Position numbers and translations under genes: made by a program
Source of the DNA: a virus
Virus record (IMG/VR): IMGVR_UViG_3300021964_000065
Coordinates: 1-60,201 of that record
DNA length: 60,201 nucleotides
Direction: 5' to 3' (one strand)
Notes under the pieces: model-generated
What the model was told of the DNA's origin: nothing
The model's database searches: none
What the model saw: only the letters and a program-made list of their open reading frames with translations
In this document: positions 24,196-34,225 of the stretch, piece by piece
How the letters are laid out: each line of letters starts with the position of its first letter
Position numbering within the stretch: position 1 is the stretch's first letter

Positions 24196-25248
24196 TTAAG
24201 CGTTGTAGTCTATAGTGTTATTATCGGCTAGTTTTGGCTGGGGTAGTGGGCCTGATGCCCTTAAAGAAATCTCAACATCCTCTTGCCAAAGAGGGCTACC
24301 ATCATATGTGACAGTTATAGGAGTTGTACCTGGACCACCTGTATACGTATTTAATGTAAAATGTGTTGCATATGTACCTCTTAAACTAAGTTGCCAGTTT
24401 GTATTAGAAGTTACTTGAAATTGGGAAGTTTTAGGAATTTGACTTCCAGGATTAAATGCAGAAACAGGCCCACTAAAAGAACCAGTTGGGATTGTTGATG
24501 TACCAGAGGCTGTTGCTGGACACCCTGTTATATTTTGACCACTATTAGTATAGCCAGTTGCAGGCACCGTAATTTCGGCGTAATAATTATTTAAACCCTC
24601 AATATAAGTAGTAACATCATCGCCATTAATATCCCTAATGGCTACTAAAGTTCCCTCGGCAACAGTTGCATTTGCACCAATTGCTGCACCGGCAACACCA
24701 TTTGATATATTGAAGCCTGCATTACCACACTCAAATTCGTCCAATGCACCGCCCGTATTTATTGAAAGATTATCGCTACATAAAATTTGTGCGTCTGTAT
24801 TATCCCAATCTGCTTCTGAATTACTAAATGTATAAGTTACATCAATGTTTCCACTGTTGACAGGAATGTTTGTTGGTTCATAACTATGTATTGTAGTGTT
24901 GGCAGATGGAGTAAGTGTAACAGCTCCCGTGCTTGAATTCCAATTAACAGTTGCCCAATTTCTTGTGCTACAGTTGTAAGACACTCCTGGTGTTGAAGGA
25001 GTTTCTGCAACCGGTGGGGTTGCGCCCGCATCTTGAGCTATGTCACTAGCTATAACGTTTGAACAAGTGCCACTTGTTGCAACGGCGGTTACTGTAGCTC
25101 CATCGTCAATTTCTACATTTAAACCAGCCGCTAAAGCCCCTTTAGTTGTTGTTGATGGTGTTATTGAACCAGAACTTACAGATAACAATATTGTGTCACT
25201 GTTTTCAAATGATGTTCCAAATGTTCCTGTTATAGTGTATTGTGCCAT
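24196..25248 (-). CDS. Virion protein with Cys-rich module and BACON-like domain
   Basis: A 350-residue Thr/Ser/Gly-rich beta protein. Residues 174-250 form a module that recurs twice in the next gene (C-G-N-x-x-F at the start, TVPATGYTNSGQNITGCPA at the end). Residues about 262-331 (SQFQVTSNTNWQLSLRG) look like a BACON domain, an Ig-like fold common in Bacteroidota proteins and thought to bind carbohydrate or mucin. A host-surface or matrix binding role is inferred. Confidence 0.6.
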   Translation of the reverse strand: MAQYTITGTFGTSFENSDTILLSVSSGSITPSTTTKGALAAGLNVEIDDGATVTAVATSGTCSNVIASDIAQDAGATPPVAETPSTPGVSYNCSTRNWATVNWNSSTGAVTLTPSANTTIHSYEPTNIPVNSGNIDVTYTFSNSEADWDNTDAQILCSDNLSINTGGALDEFECGNAGFNISNGVAGAAIGANATVAEGTLVAIRDINGDDVTTYIEGLNNYYAEITVPATGYTNSGQNITGCPATASGTSTIPTGSFSGPVSAFNPGSQIPKTSQFQVTSNTNWQLSLRGTYATHFTLNTYTGGPGTTPITVTYDGSPLWQEDVEISLRASGPLPQPKLADNNTIDYNA

Positions 25249-25259
25249 TTTTTATTATT

Positions 25260-27026
25260 TTAATTTTCTTGTATATCAATGAAAAGTGTATCTCCATTTG
25301 CAACATTTGTAAATGTATACCCTTGAGAAGTTACCGCGTTAGTAGGATTAATAGTTACTTGATTTGTTTCTTGTTGTACCAAACTTGAGTTTTGTCTTGT
25401 CCAAGTTATTTCTGTGGTTGCATCGGCTATAGCATCAGGTGAGGTTCTTGAAACACTAACCGCAATTGATGTATTTGATAAAGTTTGAGTTGCAATTTTT
25501 GTTGCACCAGAACCTGTTGAAACTAAACTTACTGTTTGTGAATTATCTGACCAAGTAATCTGATATGTTGGGTTATCAGTAACACCTTCAGCTAATAACA
25601 TATTTCTAGTATATGCATCAGTACCTGTTGCAGTGGCTGGACAAGCAGTTAAAATTAAAGATTGGCCTGAATTTGTGTACCCGACTGGTACCGTTATTGT
25701 TGCTGTATAAGTGGCTGATCCAGAAGTATAAGTTGAAGGACTTATTGAATACGTTGTTATATTACTATCTGAAAAAGTTGCCCCGGGAACAGTAGCGTTT
25801 CCAGTTGTTCCATTAGCCTGAGTGTAGGTTGTATTGCTACAAGAATATGTTGGTGTAGCTGCTGTTCCAGTTGCTGTATCTCCGCAATCAGGATTACCAC
25901 TAGTACCATCAAATGTTACTGAACTTCCTGCGCCAGCATATGTTGGAGGAATTGTTACTGTAGGATAGTATGTGCTAGAACCAGATTGATAAGTAGATGG
26001 CGTAACAGCAGTTACAGTTCCTTCATCAACAGTAATATCACTGTTTAAATTTATTGTAGCTCCTGTGGTACCATCAGAAATAGCAAAATTAAGATCGCCA
26101 CAAGTAAATACCGGTAAACTAGCTGCCCAGTTTACAATGTGCGTATCAGCATAAGCACCATCAACAGTAGCTCCATATTCTACATTCCCTGTACTCGTTT
26201 CTGTAATTGTTATTGTTTTAGAAGTAAGCCCTTGAGCAGCTCCTCCTGTCCATGCCCAAGTTGTACCAGTGAAATTGTAATCTTCCGCAGTTAAAGTTAT
26301 ATTACTATTTACAGCACCGCCAGTAACCCCGTTTATTTGTATAAAAGGTGCTGGAGGACTCCAAGTAACTGTATGTGTATCTGAATAAGTTCCATCAATA
26401 GTTACTCCGTATGTCTGAGTACTAGCACTTGTTTCCGTAATTGTTATTACTTTGCTTGTTAAACCAGCCGCCGCACCACCAGTCCATGACCAAGTACTTC
26501 CAGTAAATCCATCATCTTCTCCTGTTAAAGTTATATTGCTATTTATAGTTTGTGAAGTTGGGCCTGTAATTGTTGCAGAATAGGGGTTAGTCCAATTAAT
26601 AGAATGTGAATCTGTATATGTATCGTTTATTGTTACTCCATAGGTAACAGAACCTGCTGTTGATGAAGTAGCTGAAACATTTTTAGTTGTTAAACCTTGT
26701 AAATTTCCACCTGTCCATTCCCATTTGTAACCGGTAAAGTTATTGTCTTCTCCTACTAAAGCAACGTTTGTGTTTGTGTTCGCAGAAGTTTGTCCTGTTA
26801 TTTCCGCTGTTCTAGCTGGACCAGAATAAACAGATGTTAATGTAATTCCACAACTGTCATCTGTAGGTAGTGGTGATATAACTGCTGGAACAAATTTATC
26901 TACAGAAATAGAAAAACTACAGTCGGTAGGAATAACTGGAGCTGGAGGTCTATTAGTAAACGTAAGTATATATTGCTTACTATGTATGTCGTAACTTCCT
27001 ATTATATTTTCTGCGTTTATACTCAT
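25260..27026 (-). CDS. Virion protein with tandem Ig/PKD-like repeats
   Basis: A 588-residue protein. Three repeats of about 72 residues (74-145, 151-222, 229-300) share TLTxED..FTG..W.WTGG, GLTSK.ITITETS and YGVTIDGTY.DTH. They resemble PKD/Ig-like domains. Two Cys-bounded modules follow (309-388 and 395-468), like the one in the neighbouring 350-residue protein. A distinct C-terminal part of about 115 residues ends the protein. Such repeats usually decorate capsids or tails and bind glycans. Confidence 0.65.
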   Translation of the reverse strand: MSINAENIIGSYDIHSKQYILTFTNRPPAPVIPTDCSFSISVDKFVPAVISPLPTDDSCGITLTSVYSGPARTAEITGQTSANTNTNVALVGEDNNFTGYKWEWTGGNLQGLTTKNVSATSSTAGSVTYGVTINDTYTDSHSINWTNPYSATITGPTSQTINSNITLTGEDDGFTGSTWSWTGGAAAGLTSKVITITETSASTQTYGVTIDGTYSDTHTVTWSPPAPFIQINGVTGGAVNSNITLTAEDYNFTGTTWAWTGGAAQGLTSKTITITETSTGNVEYGATVDGAYADTHIVNWAASLPVFTCGDLNFAISDGTTGATINLNSDITVDEGTVTAVTPSTYQSGSSTYYPTVTIPPTYAGAGSSVTFDGTSGNPDCGDTATGTAATPTYSCSNTTYTQANGTTGNATVPGATFSDSNITTYSISPSTYTSGSATYTATITVPVGYTNSGQSLILTACPATATGTDAYTRNMLLAEGVTDNPTYQITWSDNSQTVSLVSTGSGATKIATQTLSNTSIAVSVSRTSPDAIADATTEITWTRQNSSLVQQETNQVTINPTNAVTSQGYTFTNVANGDTLFIDIQEN

Positions 27027-27039
27027 TTTCTTTTAATTA

Positions 27040-30000
27040 TTATACTATTGTAAAACCAGTTATATTGCCTAAACCTTGAATTGAAAATTCTTTGGTATCT
27101 AAATTATTATCTGAGTTCGCAATACCTTTAATATTATTAAACCATTTACCCTCTTTATTTATAAAAGAATCTATTTTTCCAGATTGTTGATCCGTTTCTA
27201 TTGAAGGTGTAACCCACCCGCTAGTACCTTCGTAGTTTAAAGTCTTAAAGCCTTTTCTAATGGACGCATCTTGATTGTATACAAGATTAACAGTAGAATA
27301 GTTTTGAACCCCATAGAATCGATTATAACCAGCTGTAGGATCGTGGTGTTTATACAGTTCGCCGTTCTTTACAGTAAAATAGTTTCCATTTAAAGAAAAA
27401 CCAGATTCAGGAACAAAGGTTAATCTTGATGTCCATCCATCAACGCCCTCTCTAAAAGAAATAGATTCCGCTGTTGTAAGAGTGTTGAATTTATCCCTTA
27501 TAAAATCAGATATTCCGTAATTTGAAATAACCGTTAATCCATCCATTGATAATCTTAACACTGCATTTCTTGATCTATCTGTAAAATATATTTGGTAACC
27601 ATAAGAAGCAAATGATTCAGGGTTCGTAGATATACCAAATTGTCCTTTGTATGGAATTGCTTGGCCAACAACAGATCTTGTAGATGTTAAATTAATATTT
27701 CCGTCTGCATTATAAAGAGCATCTTTATTAGCTAATATCCTTAATACTTTGTCTTCACAAAAAGTTATTATATCAGTATCTCTAGTATGAAGTTTTTGTA
27801 TACTACCATATTCTGGATTAAGATCTTTGGTTATAGGCTCCGCTGTATTAAATTGATTTATATCATTGACACCACTTCTTGAGTTAAATAGTCCACTTGA
27901 AAATATAAGACCATATTTATTGTGTCTTTCTTTATCTGCATTTTCAACTACTGTAGAAACACGGACCTGATTAGTTAGTGTAGGTTGATTAAAATCATCT
28001 TTTATTCTATCACTTTCAACACCATTTGCAAAATCAAAACAATTAAACCATCTTAGTACTTTTGATTGAGTATACTCAGATATATTATAAGAGTCTTCTG
28101 TTTCGTAATATAAATCTAATATATTATCTTCCGGTATTGTTTCAAAAATAGCACCATTATAATCTGACAATGTAAGATTGCTATTTTTATTAATTTTAAT
28201 AAAAAAATTACCATTAAAATCATTTGCATTGTCTAATGTTGTTGGCTTAGACCCTGTGGAATTTAATACTTTAAATTCAAAGTTTTCATCAGCAACCGGG
28301 TAATAACTAGGGCCTTTTCTTTTTAACCTTATAAAGTCGTTCTCGTCTACTTTGTTTATTTCAAAGCTAGGTATTACAAGCCAAAGAACTCCTGAATCCT
28401 CCGTGTCTTCATGCCCACTGTGTACTAACACATTATAATAGTCTTTAGATTGTTCTTTTATATAATATTTAAAAGTTTTAATTCTATTGTCAAATGTTGT
28501 GCCTACAGGTAAAGGACTCATTGAAATTTTAAATTGTTTGCCATTTTCTTTACCAGTATTATAAACATCCGCCCCTACACCTCTTACTTGTGCTATTTCT
28601 GTTATAAATGTTCCAGTGCCATTGGAAATAACTGGAGTAGGCCTTCCGTATTTATCTTCAAACAAAATACCAAATTGGTAAGTTCTGCCCGATTTAATTG
28701 ATTTTATAGGCTCAGTGGTTCTTTCTTGTGTAGAAATATTAAAAGTAGGAGAATAAGTTATTGATTTTTTATTAGCATCTTTTGTTATATTTAAACCATC
28801 TTTATAATTACCAAATATAATTCTATTTGCGACTATTTCTGAAGCTTTAGCTCTATAAGGAACGTTATCATATTGTCTAAATAATTGATTATCTGGCAGC
28901 ACATTATAAAAGCTTTCTTTAGTAATACTAATTTCACAATCTCCAGGAACAGACCCGCTTCTAAAGCCAACTAATTCTTGTTTCTTTAAAGTTGTATAAA
29001 TATATACATTTGTGTTATTAGACTCTTTATAAAGTATATCTACGGATTCAATATTAGTATCTGAACAATCTATTCCATAGAGATCAATGCCCTTTATTGC
29101 ATTTTTCATTGCATCATTATAACCTTTTTCTATAGTATAGCTACTTCTATCCCCTGCATTATTAATCATATTTTCAGGATAAAAAGCTGTTTCTGTAAAA
29201 GGAGACATAACAGAGTACTGCCCATTTTTAAATTTCCATCTATAAGCAAATCTTACAAATTTATCTTCAAACAAAACATCGCCTCTTCTTACTGTTCCAG
29301 TAAAATTATCAAAATCTAAAATAGTAGTACCGCCTAATCCTTGTAAAATTTTGCACTTATCAGAGGTAGCGTGCATATAACCTTTAACTTTTTGAACTAA
29401 ATAAACTTTAGTTAAATCATTATTTGCTAAAACAAATGTTTCTCCATTTTCAATCCCAGAATCTGCTGAAAAATCAATATCTAAAAGATCGCCAAAATTA
29501 GAGCCTGTCATATCTACGCGAGCAGTTATATTGGCCCCGTTTACTTGCACAGCTTGGCCGTATGTGTTTGTAATTAACTTAGGTGCAGATTTAGGCTTGT
29601 TTTTTATTAAAGTAATATCTTGTTCTACAATGTTTCTATTTGCTAAAAGCAAATCATCATATATAGTAGTGGTGGTGGAAAAATTAACAGACCCTGATTT
29701 AAAGAAATTTATATCAATATTTTTTGGCTCAGAATAATCATCTGTCCACATTAAATATCCTTCTATAACATTTATAGCGGTTATTTGTGTGTTTGGGAAA
29801 GTTAATATTGTTTTTGTTGCATCAACTATTACAGGAGATATCGTTTCTGTTGCTTCATCATATTCAGCAATTGCATCTACTGATGTCCCGTAAATAAACC
29901 AATATATTTTATTATTTTGTGTGTCAACAACACTACCAATACAGGAAGCCCCAGAAATATTAAGAGACCCTATTTGAGCGTTACTTAAAACATTATGTAA

Positions 30001-30135
30001 GCTACCAGCATCGCCATTTTCAGCAACCCCAACTTGAATGTTTAAAGCGTCTTTGTATTCTCCAGGTGGCAATACTCGCTCATCTGCGTCTTTATTCATT
30101 TTCCCTTTAAGGAAATTGTTTTTGATTTCCGGCAT
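27040..30135 (-). CDS. Large tail protein (tail nozzle/tubular B-like candidate)
   Basis: A 1031-residue protein with the N-terminal signature NKDADERVLPPGEYKDALNI, common at the start of large marine-phage virion proteins. Repeated blade-like segments follow (NKIYWFIYGT, INVIEGYLMWTDDYSEPKNI, DIITFCEDKVLRI). The pattern fits a beta-propeller-type tail nozzle like T7 gp12. It sits after two connector-like genes, the expected order. The exact tail role is inferred. Confidence 0.6.
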   Translation of the reverse strand: MPEIKNNFLKGKMNKDADERVLPPGEYKDALNIQVGVAENGDAGSLHNVLSNAQIGSLNISGASCIGSVVDTQNNKIYWFIYGTSVDAIAEYDEATETISPVIVDATKTILTFPNTQITAINVIEGYLMWTDDYSEPKNIDINFFKSGSVNFSTTTTIYDDLLLANRNIVEQDITLIKNKPKSAPKLITNTYGQAVQVNGANITARVDMTGSNFGDLLDIDFSADSGIENGETFVLANNDLTKVYLVQKVKGYMHATSDKCKILQGLGGTTILDFDNFTGTVRRGDVLFEDKFVRFAYRWKFKNGQYSVMSPFTETAFYPENMINNAGDRSSYTIEKGYNDAMKNAIKGIDLYGIDCSDTNIESVDILYKESNNTNVYIYTTLKKQELVGFRSGSVPGDCEISITKESFYNVLPDNQLFRQYDNVPYRAKASEIVANRIIFGNYKDGLNITKDANKKSITYSPTFNISTQERTTEPIKSIKSGRTYQFGILFEDKYGRPTPVISNGTGTFITEIAQVRGVGADVYNTGKENGKQFKISMSPLPVGTTFDNRIKTFKYYIKEQSKDYYNVLVHSGHEDTEDSGVLWLVIPSFEINKVDENDFIRLKRKGPSYYPVADENFEFKVLNSTGSKPTTLDNANDFNGNFFIKINKNSNLTLSDYNGAIFETIPEDNILDLYYETEDSYNISEYTQSKVLRWFNCFDFANGVESDRIKDDFNQPTLTNQVRVSTVVENADKERHNKYGLIFSSGLFNSRSGVNDINQFNTAEPITKDLNPEYGSIQKLHTRDTDIITFCEDKVLRILANKDALYNADGNINLTSTRSVVGQAIPYKGQFGISTNPESFASYGYQIYFTDRSRNAVLRLSMDGLTVISNYGISDFIRDKFNTLTTAESISFREGVDGWTSRLTFVPESGFSLNGNYFTVKNGELYKHHDPTAGYNRFYGVQNYSTVNLVYNQDASIRKGFKTLNYEGTSGWVTPSIETDQQSGKIDSFINKEGKWFNNIKGIANSDNNLDTKEFSIQGLGNITGFTIV

Positions 30136-30139
30136 TTAA

Positions 30140-31228
30140 TTAGTGTTTTATTTGCTTACTTTTACCACGCATTATTTGGGCCATTTCTAATGACTTCATA
30201 TTTGAAAGTCTAAGTTTAGCATTTCTCATTGCAGCTCTTCTTTCTCTTTTAAATCTATTAACTATATACTCAGGCATGTTTGCTTTAGAAGCAATTACTG
30301 CATGAGATACATATTTATAAATAGCGTCTTCAGCAAGTTTATGTACTTTCATTTCTGAATCAGTACCTAAACCATCTGATATATATTTTAAAGTAAGAAT
30401 TTGAGATTGTAAGTTGCTGCTAAAACCAAATTGACCATTAAGCTCATCTATTACAAACAACCCATTAGATTGCGTTGTTTCCGGATTATTACCGTACCGT
30501 TGGCCTAAACCACTTACAGATAAAGAATTATCTAAATCATCAAATAAACCGGTGGTGTCTGTATTTTCAATTCCTTTAAATCTTTGTGTTGCTATTGATG
30601 TACCAGTAAGTAAACTATCATCATTATCATACAAATAATTTGCATCACTATCTTGTAAAATAGATTGAGAGGGTCTTGATGTATTTGTTGATGGATACAA
30701 TATTCTTTCAATGCCATTTGTATCAACCCAAGATAATTGTACGTAATTTACGTAGTCTTGAGGAAATGGTACTGTTAAAGTAGCTCCAACTTCAATTTCT
30801 TGTATTTTTTCAACCCTTGAAATATCGTAACTAAATTCTTGTATTGCTCTTTTAACATGAAATATAACATCAAGCGTTCTTGCTGTATTTATTATTTTAT
30901 CATCACCAACATATGATACCATAAAATTGCTCACAATATCATTTAAAGAAATATATCTGTAACTACCGTGTTTCTGGTTTTTTAAAACAACTTTTACTTC
31001 TGCATTTGCTGCAGGCGGAGTGGAGGGAGAAAAATCAATAATTCCTGTTCCACTGCTATAAGTATAGTTACTATCATCAATTTCATTCCCATTGATAAAT
31101 ACTATAAAAGAATTTATATCTAAAGGTAATGGATCTAATGTTAAAGTAAAAGTTGATAAACTACCAGTACCTAAAAACTTTTCTGTTAAAGTATAATATT
31201 GTCTTGCTGTTTGTGTTATTAGTCCCAT
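30140..31228 (-). CDS. Connector/tail-adaptor protein with beta N-domain
   Basis: A 362-residue protein. Residues about 17-85 (FTLTLDPLPLDINSFIVFIN and a YTYSSGTGIIDFSPSTPP segment) match the beta-sandwich found at the N-terminus of some phage tail fibres. The remainder is helical, with YISLNDIVSNFMVSYVGDDK and DVIFHVKRAIQEFSYD. The end is strongly basic. It is encoded next to another connector-like gene and before the large tail protein. T7 gp11-like tail tube A is the nearest analogue by position. Confidence 0.55.
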   Translation of the reverse strand: MGLITQTARQYYTLTEKFLGTGSLSTFTLTLDPLPLDINSFIVFINGNEIDDSNYTYSSGTGIIDFSPSTPPAANAEVKVVLKNQKHGSYRYISLNDIVSNFMVSYVGDDKIINTARTLDVIFHVKRAIQEFSYDISRVEKIQEIEVGATLTVPFPQDYVNYVQLSWVDTNGIERILYPSTNTSRPSQSILQDSDANYLYDNDDSLLTGTSIATQRFKGIENTDTTGLFDDLDNSLSVSGLGQRYGNNPETTQSNGLFVIDELNGQFGFSSNLQSQILTLKYISDGLGTDSEMKVHKLAEDAIYKYVSHAVIASKANMPEYIVNRFKRERRAAMRNAKLRLSNMKSLEMAQIMRGKSKQIKH

Positions 31229-31231
31229 ATA

Positions 31232-31930
31232 TTATGACTTTTCTTGAGTTATTTTTTTGTTTTCTTTTCCATCCGCTACTTGAACAACAGCAGCATCTTT
31301 TATATTTAAACCAGCATAAGCAAGTATTTTTAAAACTAAAGTTGTTTCTTCAGATTCGTGCAATTCAAAATTTACAGAAGTACTAGCGTTGTATAAAGCA
31401 TTTCCTGAAATACTAGTATAACCCCAGTTTGCTGTGCCTGGTTTTTTAATATATGTACATAAAACATTATCTATTATAGTATCTGGATATATTTTTATAG
31501 ACCAATCTCCACTACTGTTTGCTGAATTTTGTATGTATACAGGGGAAGTTATTGTTGGCTGTGTTAGCTTAGACATTTGATAATCAAGCAGTTGCTTTCT
31601 GTCTACTTGCTCAACTTCGGTGCCATTGTAAATGACAGTTCCCAACTTGTGAAGATTGCTGGGAAAATTAAAATGATCTGTTGAATATGTCAAATTTTGC
31701 TCTGTTTTAAACTTGCTTAATTTTTCATCAACAATTTTATATAAATTAGCATATTCAGTATTATTATCTTGTTGTCTCATATACTGATTGAGATCAAAAA
31801 AATACTGTTCAAATATTTCTAATTGTGATTGATTTGCAAATAAATTAAACTCTTGAGGTGTAATGTATCCTCTATTTTCTTTATTAACAATTGATAATAC
31901 TCTTTGGTAAACCGTATCTATGCTAATCAT
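31232..31930 (-). CDS. Head-tail connector-type protein
   Basis: A 232-residue protein. The opening ISIDTVYQRVLSIVNKENRG and PQEFNLFANQSQLEIFEQYF segments are typical of small structural proteins encoded after the capsid gene in Bacteroidota podoviruses and crAss-like phages. It likely forms a ring below the portal. The closely spaced next gene (4-nt gap) fits a connector pair. Confidence 0.55.
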   Translation of the reverse strand: MISIDTVYQRVLSIVNKENRGYITPQEFNLFANQSQLEIFEQYFFDLNQYMRQQDNNTEYANLYKIVDEKLSKFKTEQNLTYSTDHFNFPSNLHKLGTVIYNGTEVEQVDRKQLLDYQMSKLTQPTITSPVYIQNSANSSGDWSIKIYPDTIIDNVLCTYIKKPGTANWGYTSISGNALYNASTSVNFELHESEETTLVLKILAYAGLNIKDAAVVQVADGKENKKITQEKS

Positions 31931-31959
31931 ATTTGTTTTTATTATTTATAGTAATTAAA

Positions 31960-31974
31960 CCACCTTTAAGGTGG
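31960..31974 (-). terminator. Short intergenic hairpin, possible weak terminator
   Basis: CCACCTT and AAGGTGG form a perfect inverted repeat around one base; as RNA this makes a 5-bp CCACC/GGTGG stem with a 5-nt loop. It lies in the 65-nt gap between two structural genes. Only a short T-run follows in the minus direction, so termination would be partial. Confidence 0.35.
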
Positions 31975-31995
31975 CTTAACCACTGTAAAAGGTAA

Positions 31996-32733
31996 CTATT
32001 TAAGTTTCTTTTCTACTGCTTTATATACTTCAATTCCTTCATCTGTTTTAAACCAAGCAGCTAAAGCTGAGTATGGGTTTTCATCAAAAGGTACAGTCAT
32101 TAATTTTCTATCATTACTACCAAATTTAAAAGTACGTTGATCATCTGATAATTTAATGATACCTGCTTCGGTAGCTTTTAGTCCAACATTTCTAACTTGA
32201 ACATTTTCGTCATTAGCCAGTTCTATGAACAATAAAGGATCTGATTTAGCAAATACTAATAAGTCTCTTTTAAGTTCCTTAGAAGTCATGCTAGACACCG
32301 CAGATCCAGCATTAATACGAACAATTGCTTCTGCCTGGTCAATATCCATATCCTTAGCCATCATTAACGCTTCTAATTCGTATTCAATAATTTCTAATTC
32401 ATCACCAGCCTCTACATTAGGGTCAAACTCTTTGTATACTTTATCCCTAGAGGGATGATATAATGAAAGTAATTTCTGTAATGTTTGTTTATTTTTAGGT
32501 ACAGTTAAAACACCATCTTCAAACACAATATGTGCTAATCTTGCATTTCCTACAAATTCATCAACAAATGGTGATTTTTGATTAACCGTATATTTCAATT
32601 CTCTTTCGTAACCTTTTTCTTCATCATACCAAAAAATATTTTTTGATTTAATAGTAAAAGTTAATGGAGATAAATTTTTTTTAAGAAGGTATGTTCTATC
32701 TTTTACCTCCCAAGTATTAGTTTTTTTAGTCAT
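31996..32733 (-). CDS. Structural-region protein of unknown function
   Basis: A 245-residue protein. The N-terminal half has beta character (YLLKKNLSPLTFTIKSKNIF, and FWYDEEKGYERELKYTV), the C-terminal half is helical. It lies between the capsid gene and the connectors and is set off by hairpins on both sides, so its level may be adjusted separately. Not recognised; head completion or decoration are possible. Confidence 0.5.
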   Translation of the reverse strand: MTKKTNTWEVKDRTYLLKKNLSPLTFTIKSKNIFWYDEEKGYERELKYTVNQKSPFVDEFVGNARLAHIVFEDGVLTVPKNKQTLQKLLSLYHPSRDKVYKEFDPNVEAGDELEIIEYELEALMMAKDMDIDQAEAIVRINAGSAVSSMTSKELKRDLLVFAKSDPLLFIELANDENVQVRNVGLKATEAGIIKLSDDQRTFKFGSNDRKLMTVPFDENPYSALAAWFKTDEGIEVYKAVEKKLK

Positions 32734-32762
32734 GATATAATAATATTAAATAAATAAAAACA

Positions 32763-32803
32763 AGTAAATACCCCCACTAATAATAGCAGGGGTGTAATTT
32801 ACT
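32763..32803 (-). terminator. Terminator after the major capsid gene
   Basis: AGTAAAT plus ACCCC (from 32763) pairs with GGGGTGT plus AATTTACT (to 32803), about 12 pairs with small bulges. On the minus strand it is followed by TTGTTTTTATTTATTT. A leaky terminator right after the capsid gene would raise capsid mRNA relative to downstream genes. Confidence 0.7.
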
Positions 32804-32810
32804 CAATTAA

Positions 32811-34208
32811 TTATGCAAAGTTTCCAAACAATACGAAGTTATTCGCAGCTTGAGTTACTAAACATCTTTCAGATAAATAGTGCACTTCCATCTTGTCAAC
32901 ACCAGAAGTTGAAGCTCCTCCAACAGATCCAGTGATCCAAGATTTCATTTTTCTATCATCAGCTTCAGAAGCACGGTAACGTACATGCAAGAAAGGACGC
33001 TTAAGGTTTTTACCAAGAATTTGGTCGTAAACAGTAGACGTTCCTGCAGGTACTAAAATACCAGTAACATCAGAAGCAATTTCTCCACGTGTAGCAGCAT
33101 CATTTAAGTATTTCCAGTCAGTTTTGTAGAAGTCATAAGAACCTCTGCGGAAACCACTAAATCCTAAATTGATAGCCATATCCTCACTGTTGTTGAATAC
33201 TCCGTAAGAAGTTCCACCAGCACCGTAAGAATTTTGTGCAGCTAACATGTCATCAATATTTAAAGAAAGATCACGATTCAAGAAAAGAACATTTTCTTCA
33301 ATAGCTCCTTGCTTATCAAGCTTCTTTAACATATTGTCAAAATCTGCTAAATCATCCGAAGCAGAAGAACCGTCTAGTCCATCTTCATGAATATGACCTC
33401 TGCTTGTAACAGCAGCAAATAAACCTTCAGATCCTGCAATTGTAGAAGTAGAAGTATTAATATTCTTCTCAGCTTCAACTAGTGCCATTTCTGTATAGTC
33501 TTCAAAACGTGAACGAGTTTCTCCTTCAGCTTTGATATACCATAAGTATCCAGATTCTCCAGATTCTCCAGTAACTTCAACCCATCCAATTTGAGAAGCA
33601 TCAGATCCAGAGATTTCATACTTATCTTTTAAGATAATAGGGTTGTTAGTGTAAGATTGGAAACTTGGCGTTACCGCTTCGTTCATTGAATCAGTACCTT
33701 TTGCAAATTCAGAACCGTATACAAATAATTTGATTGCTGAAGCAGTTGTTGCAATTCCAGCAGCAACACATCCAGTATCACTTGTATAACAGTTAACTTT
33801 AATAGAGTTCGCATCAGGAACTTGAGATACATAAGCCTTTACTGTAGCAGTACCATCAGAGATAACAACTGTTTGACCAACACGAATTGCATGACCAGTA
33901 AGTCCTGTAATAGTATTAGCTTTAGCTGTATCAGCTCCCATAGTCCCACCTGAATAAGAAAGGTGTAGTCTTCCTTGTTCTGACCAAATAACTTGATCTG
34001 AACTCATAGGCATTTCAGCGCCTACCATTTTCAAAAATCCACCTACTGTTCTGTCACCGAATTTTTCAACTTCAGCTTCATATAGATCTGGTAAATATTG
34101 TTGTGCCCATCCTGCAGTACCTGCAGCGGTAAAATCAACGTAGTTAGTTGATAATGTTTGTTTTACTGGAGCTGGAGTTATAGTTCCGCCCCCTAGAGTA
34201 ATAGCCAT
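32811..34208 (-). CDS. Major capsid protein
   Basis: A 465-residue protein placed between scaffold and connector genes. Its codon use is visibly richer in C-ending codons than its neighbours, as expected for the most abundant virion protein. Segments such as DLYEAEVEKFGDRTVGGFLK, GETRSRFEDYTEMALVEAEK (spine helix region) and FLHVRYRASEADDRKM are consistent with an HK97-type capsid. It is followed by a terminator hairpin. The call rests mainly on context and size. Confidence 0.8.
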   Translation of the reverse strand: MAITLGGGTITPAPVKQTLSTNYVDFTAAGTAGWAQQYLPDLYEAEVEKFGDRTVGGFLKMVGAEMPMSSDQVIWSEQGRLHLSYSGGTMGADTAKANTITGLTGHAIRVGQTVVISDGTATVKAYVSQVPDANSIKVNCYTSDTGCVAAGIATTASAIKLFVYGSEFAKGTDSMNEAVTPSFQSYTNNPIILKDKYEISGSDASQIGWVEVTGESGESGYLWYIKAEGETRSRFEDYTEMALVEAEKNINTSTSTIAGSEGLFAAVTSRGHIHEDGLDGSSASDDLADFDNMLKKLDKQGAIEENVLFLNRDLSLNIDDMLAAQNSYGAGGTSYGVFNNSEDMAINLGFSGFRRGSYDFYKTDWKYLNDAATRGEIASDVTGILVPAGTSTVYDQILGKNLKRPFLHVRYRASEADDRKMKSWITGSVGGASTSGVDKMEVHYLSERCLVTQAANNFVLFGNFA

Positions 34209-34225
34209 TTTAAATTTGTTTTAAG

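Noticed and set aside
32225-32458. Plus-strand frame within the structural-region gene
   Set aside because: Antisense shadow with Ser/Asn-rich composition; no evidence of its own.
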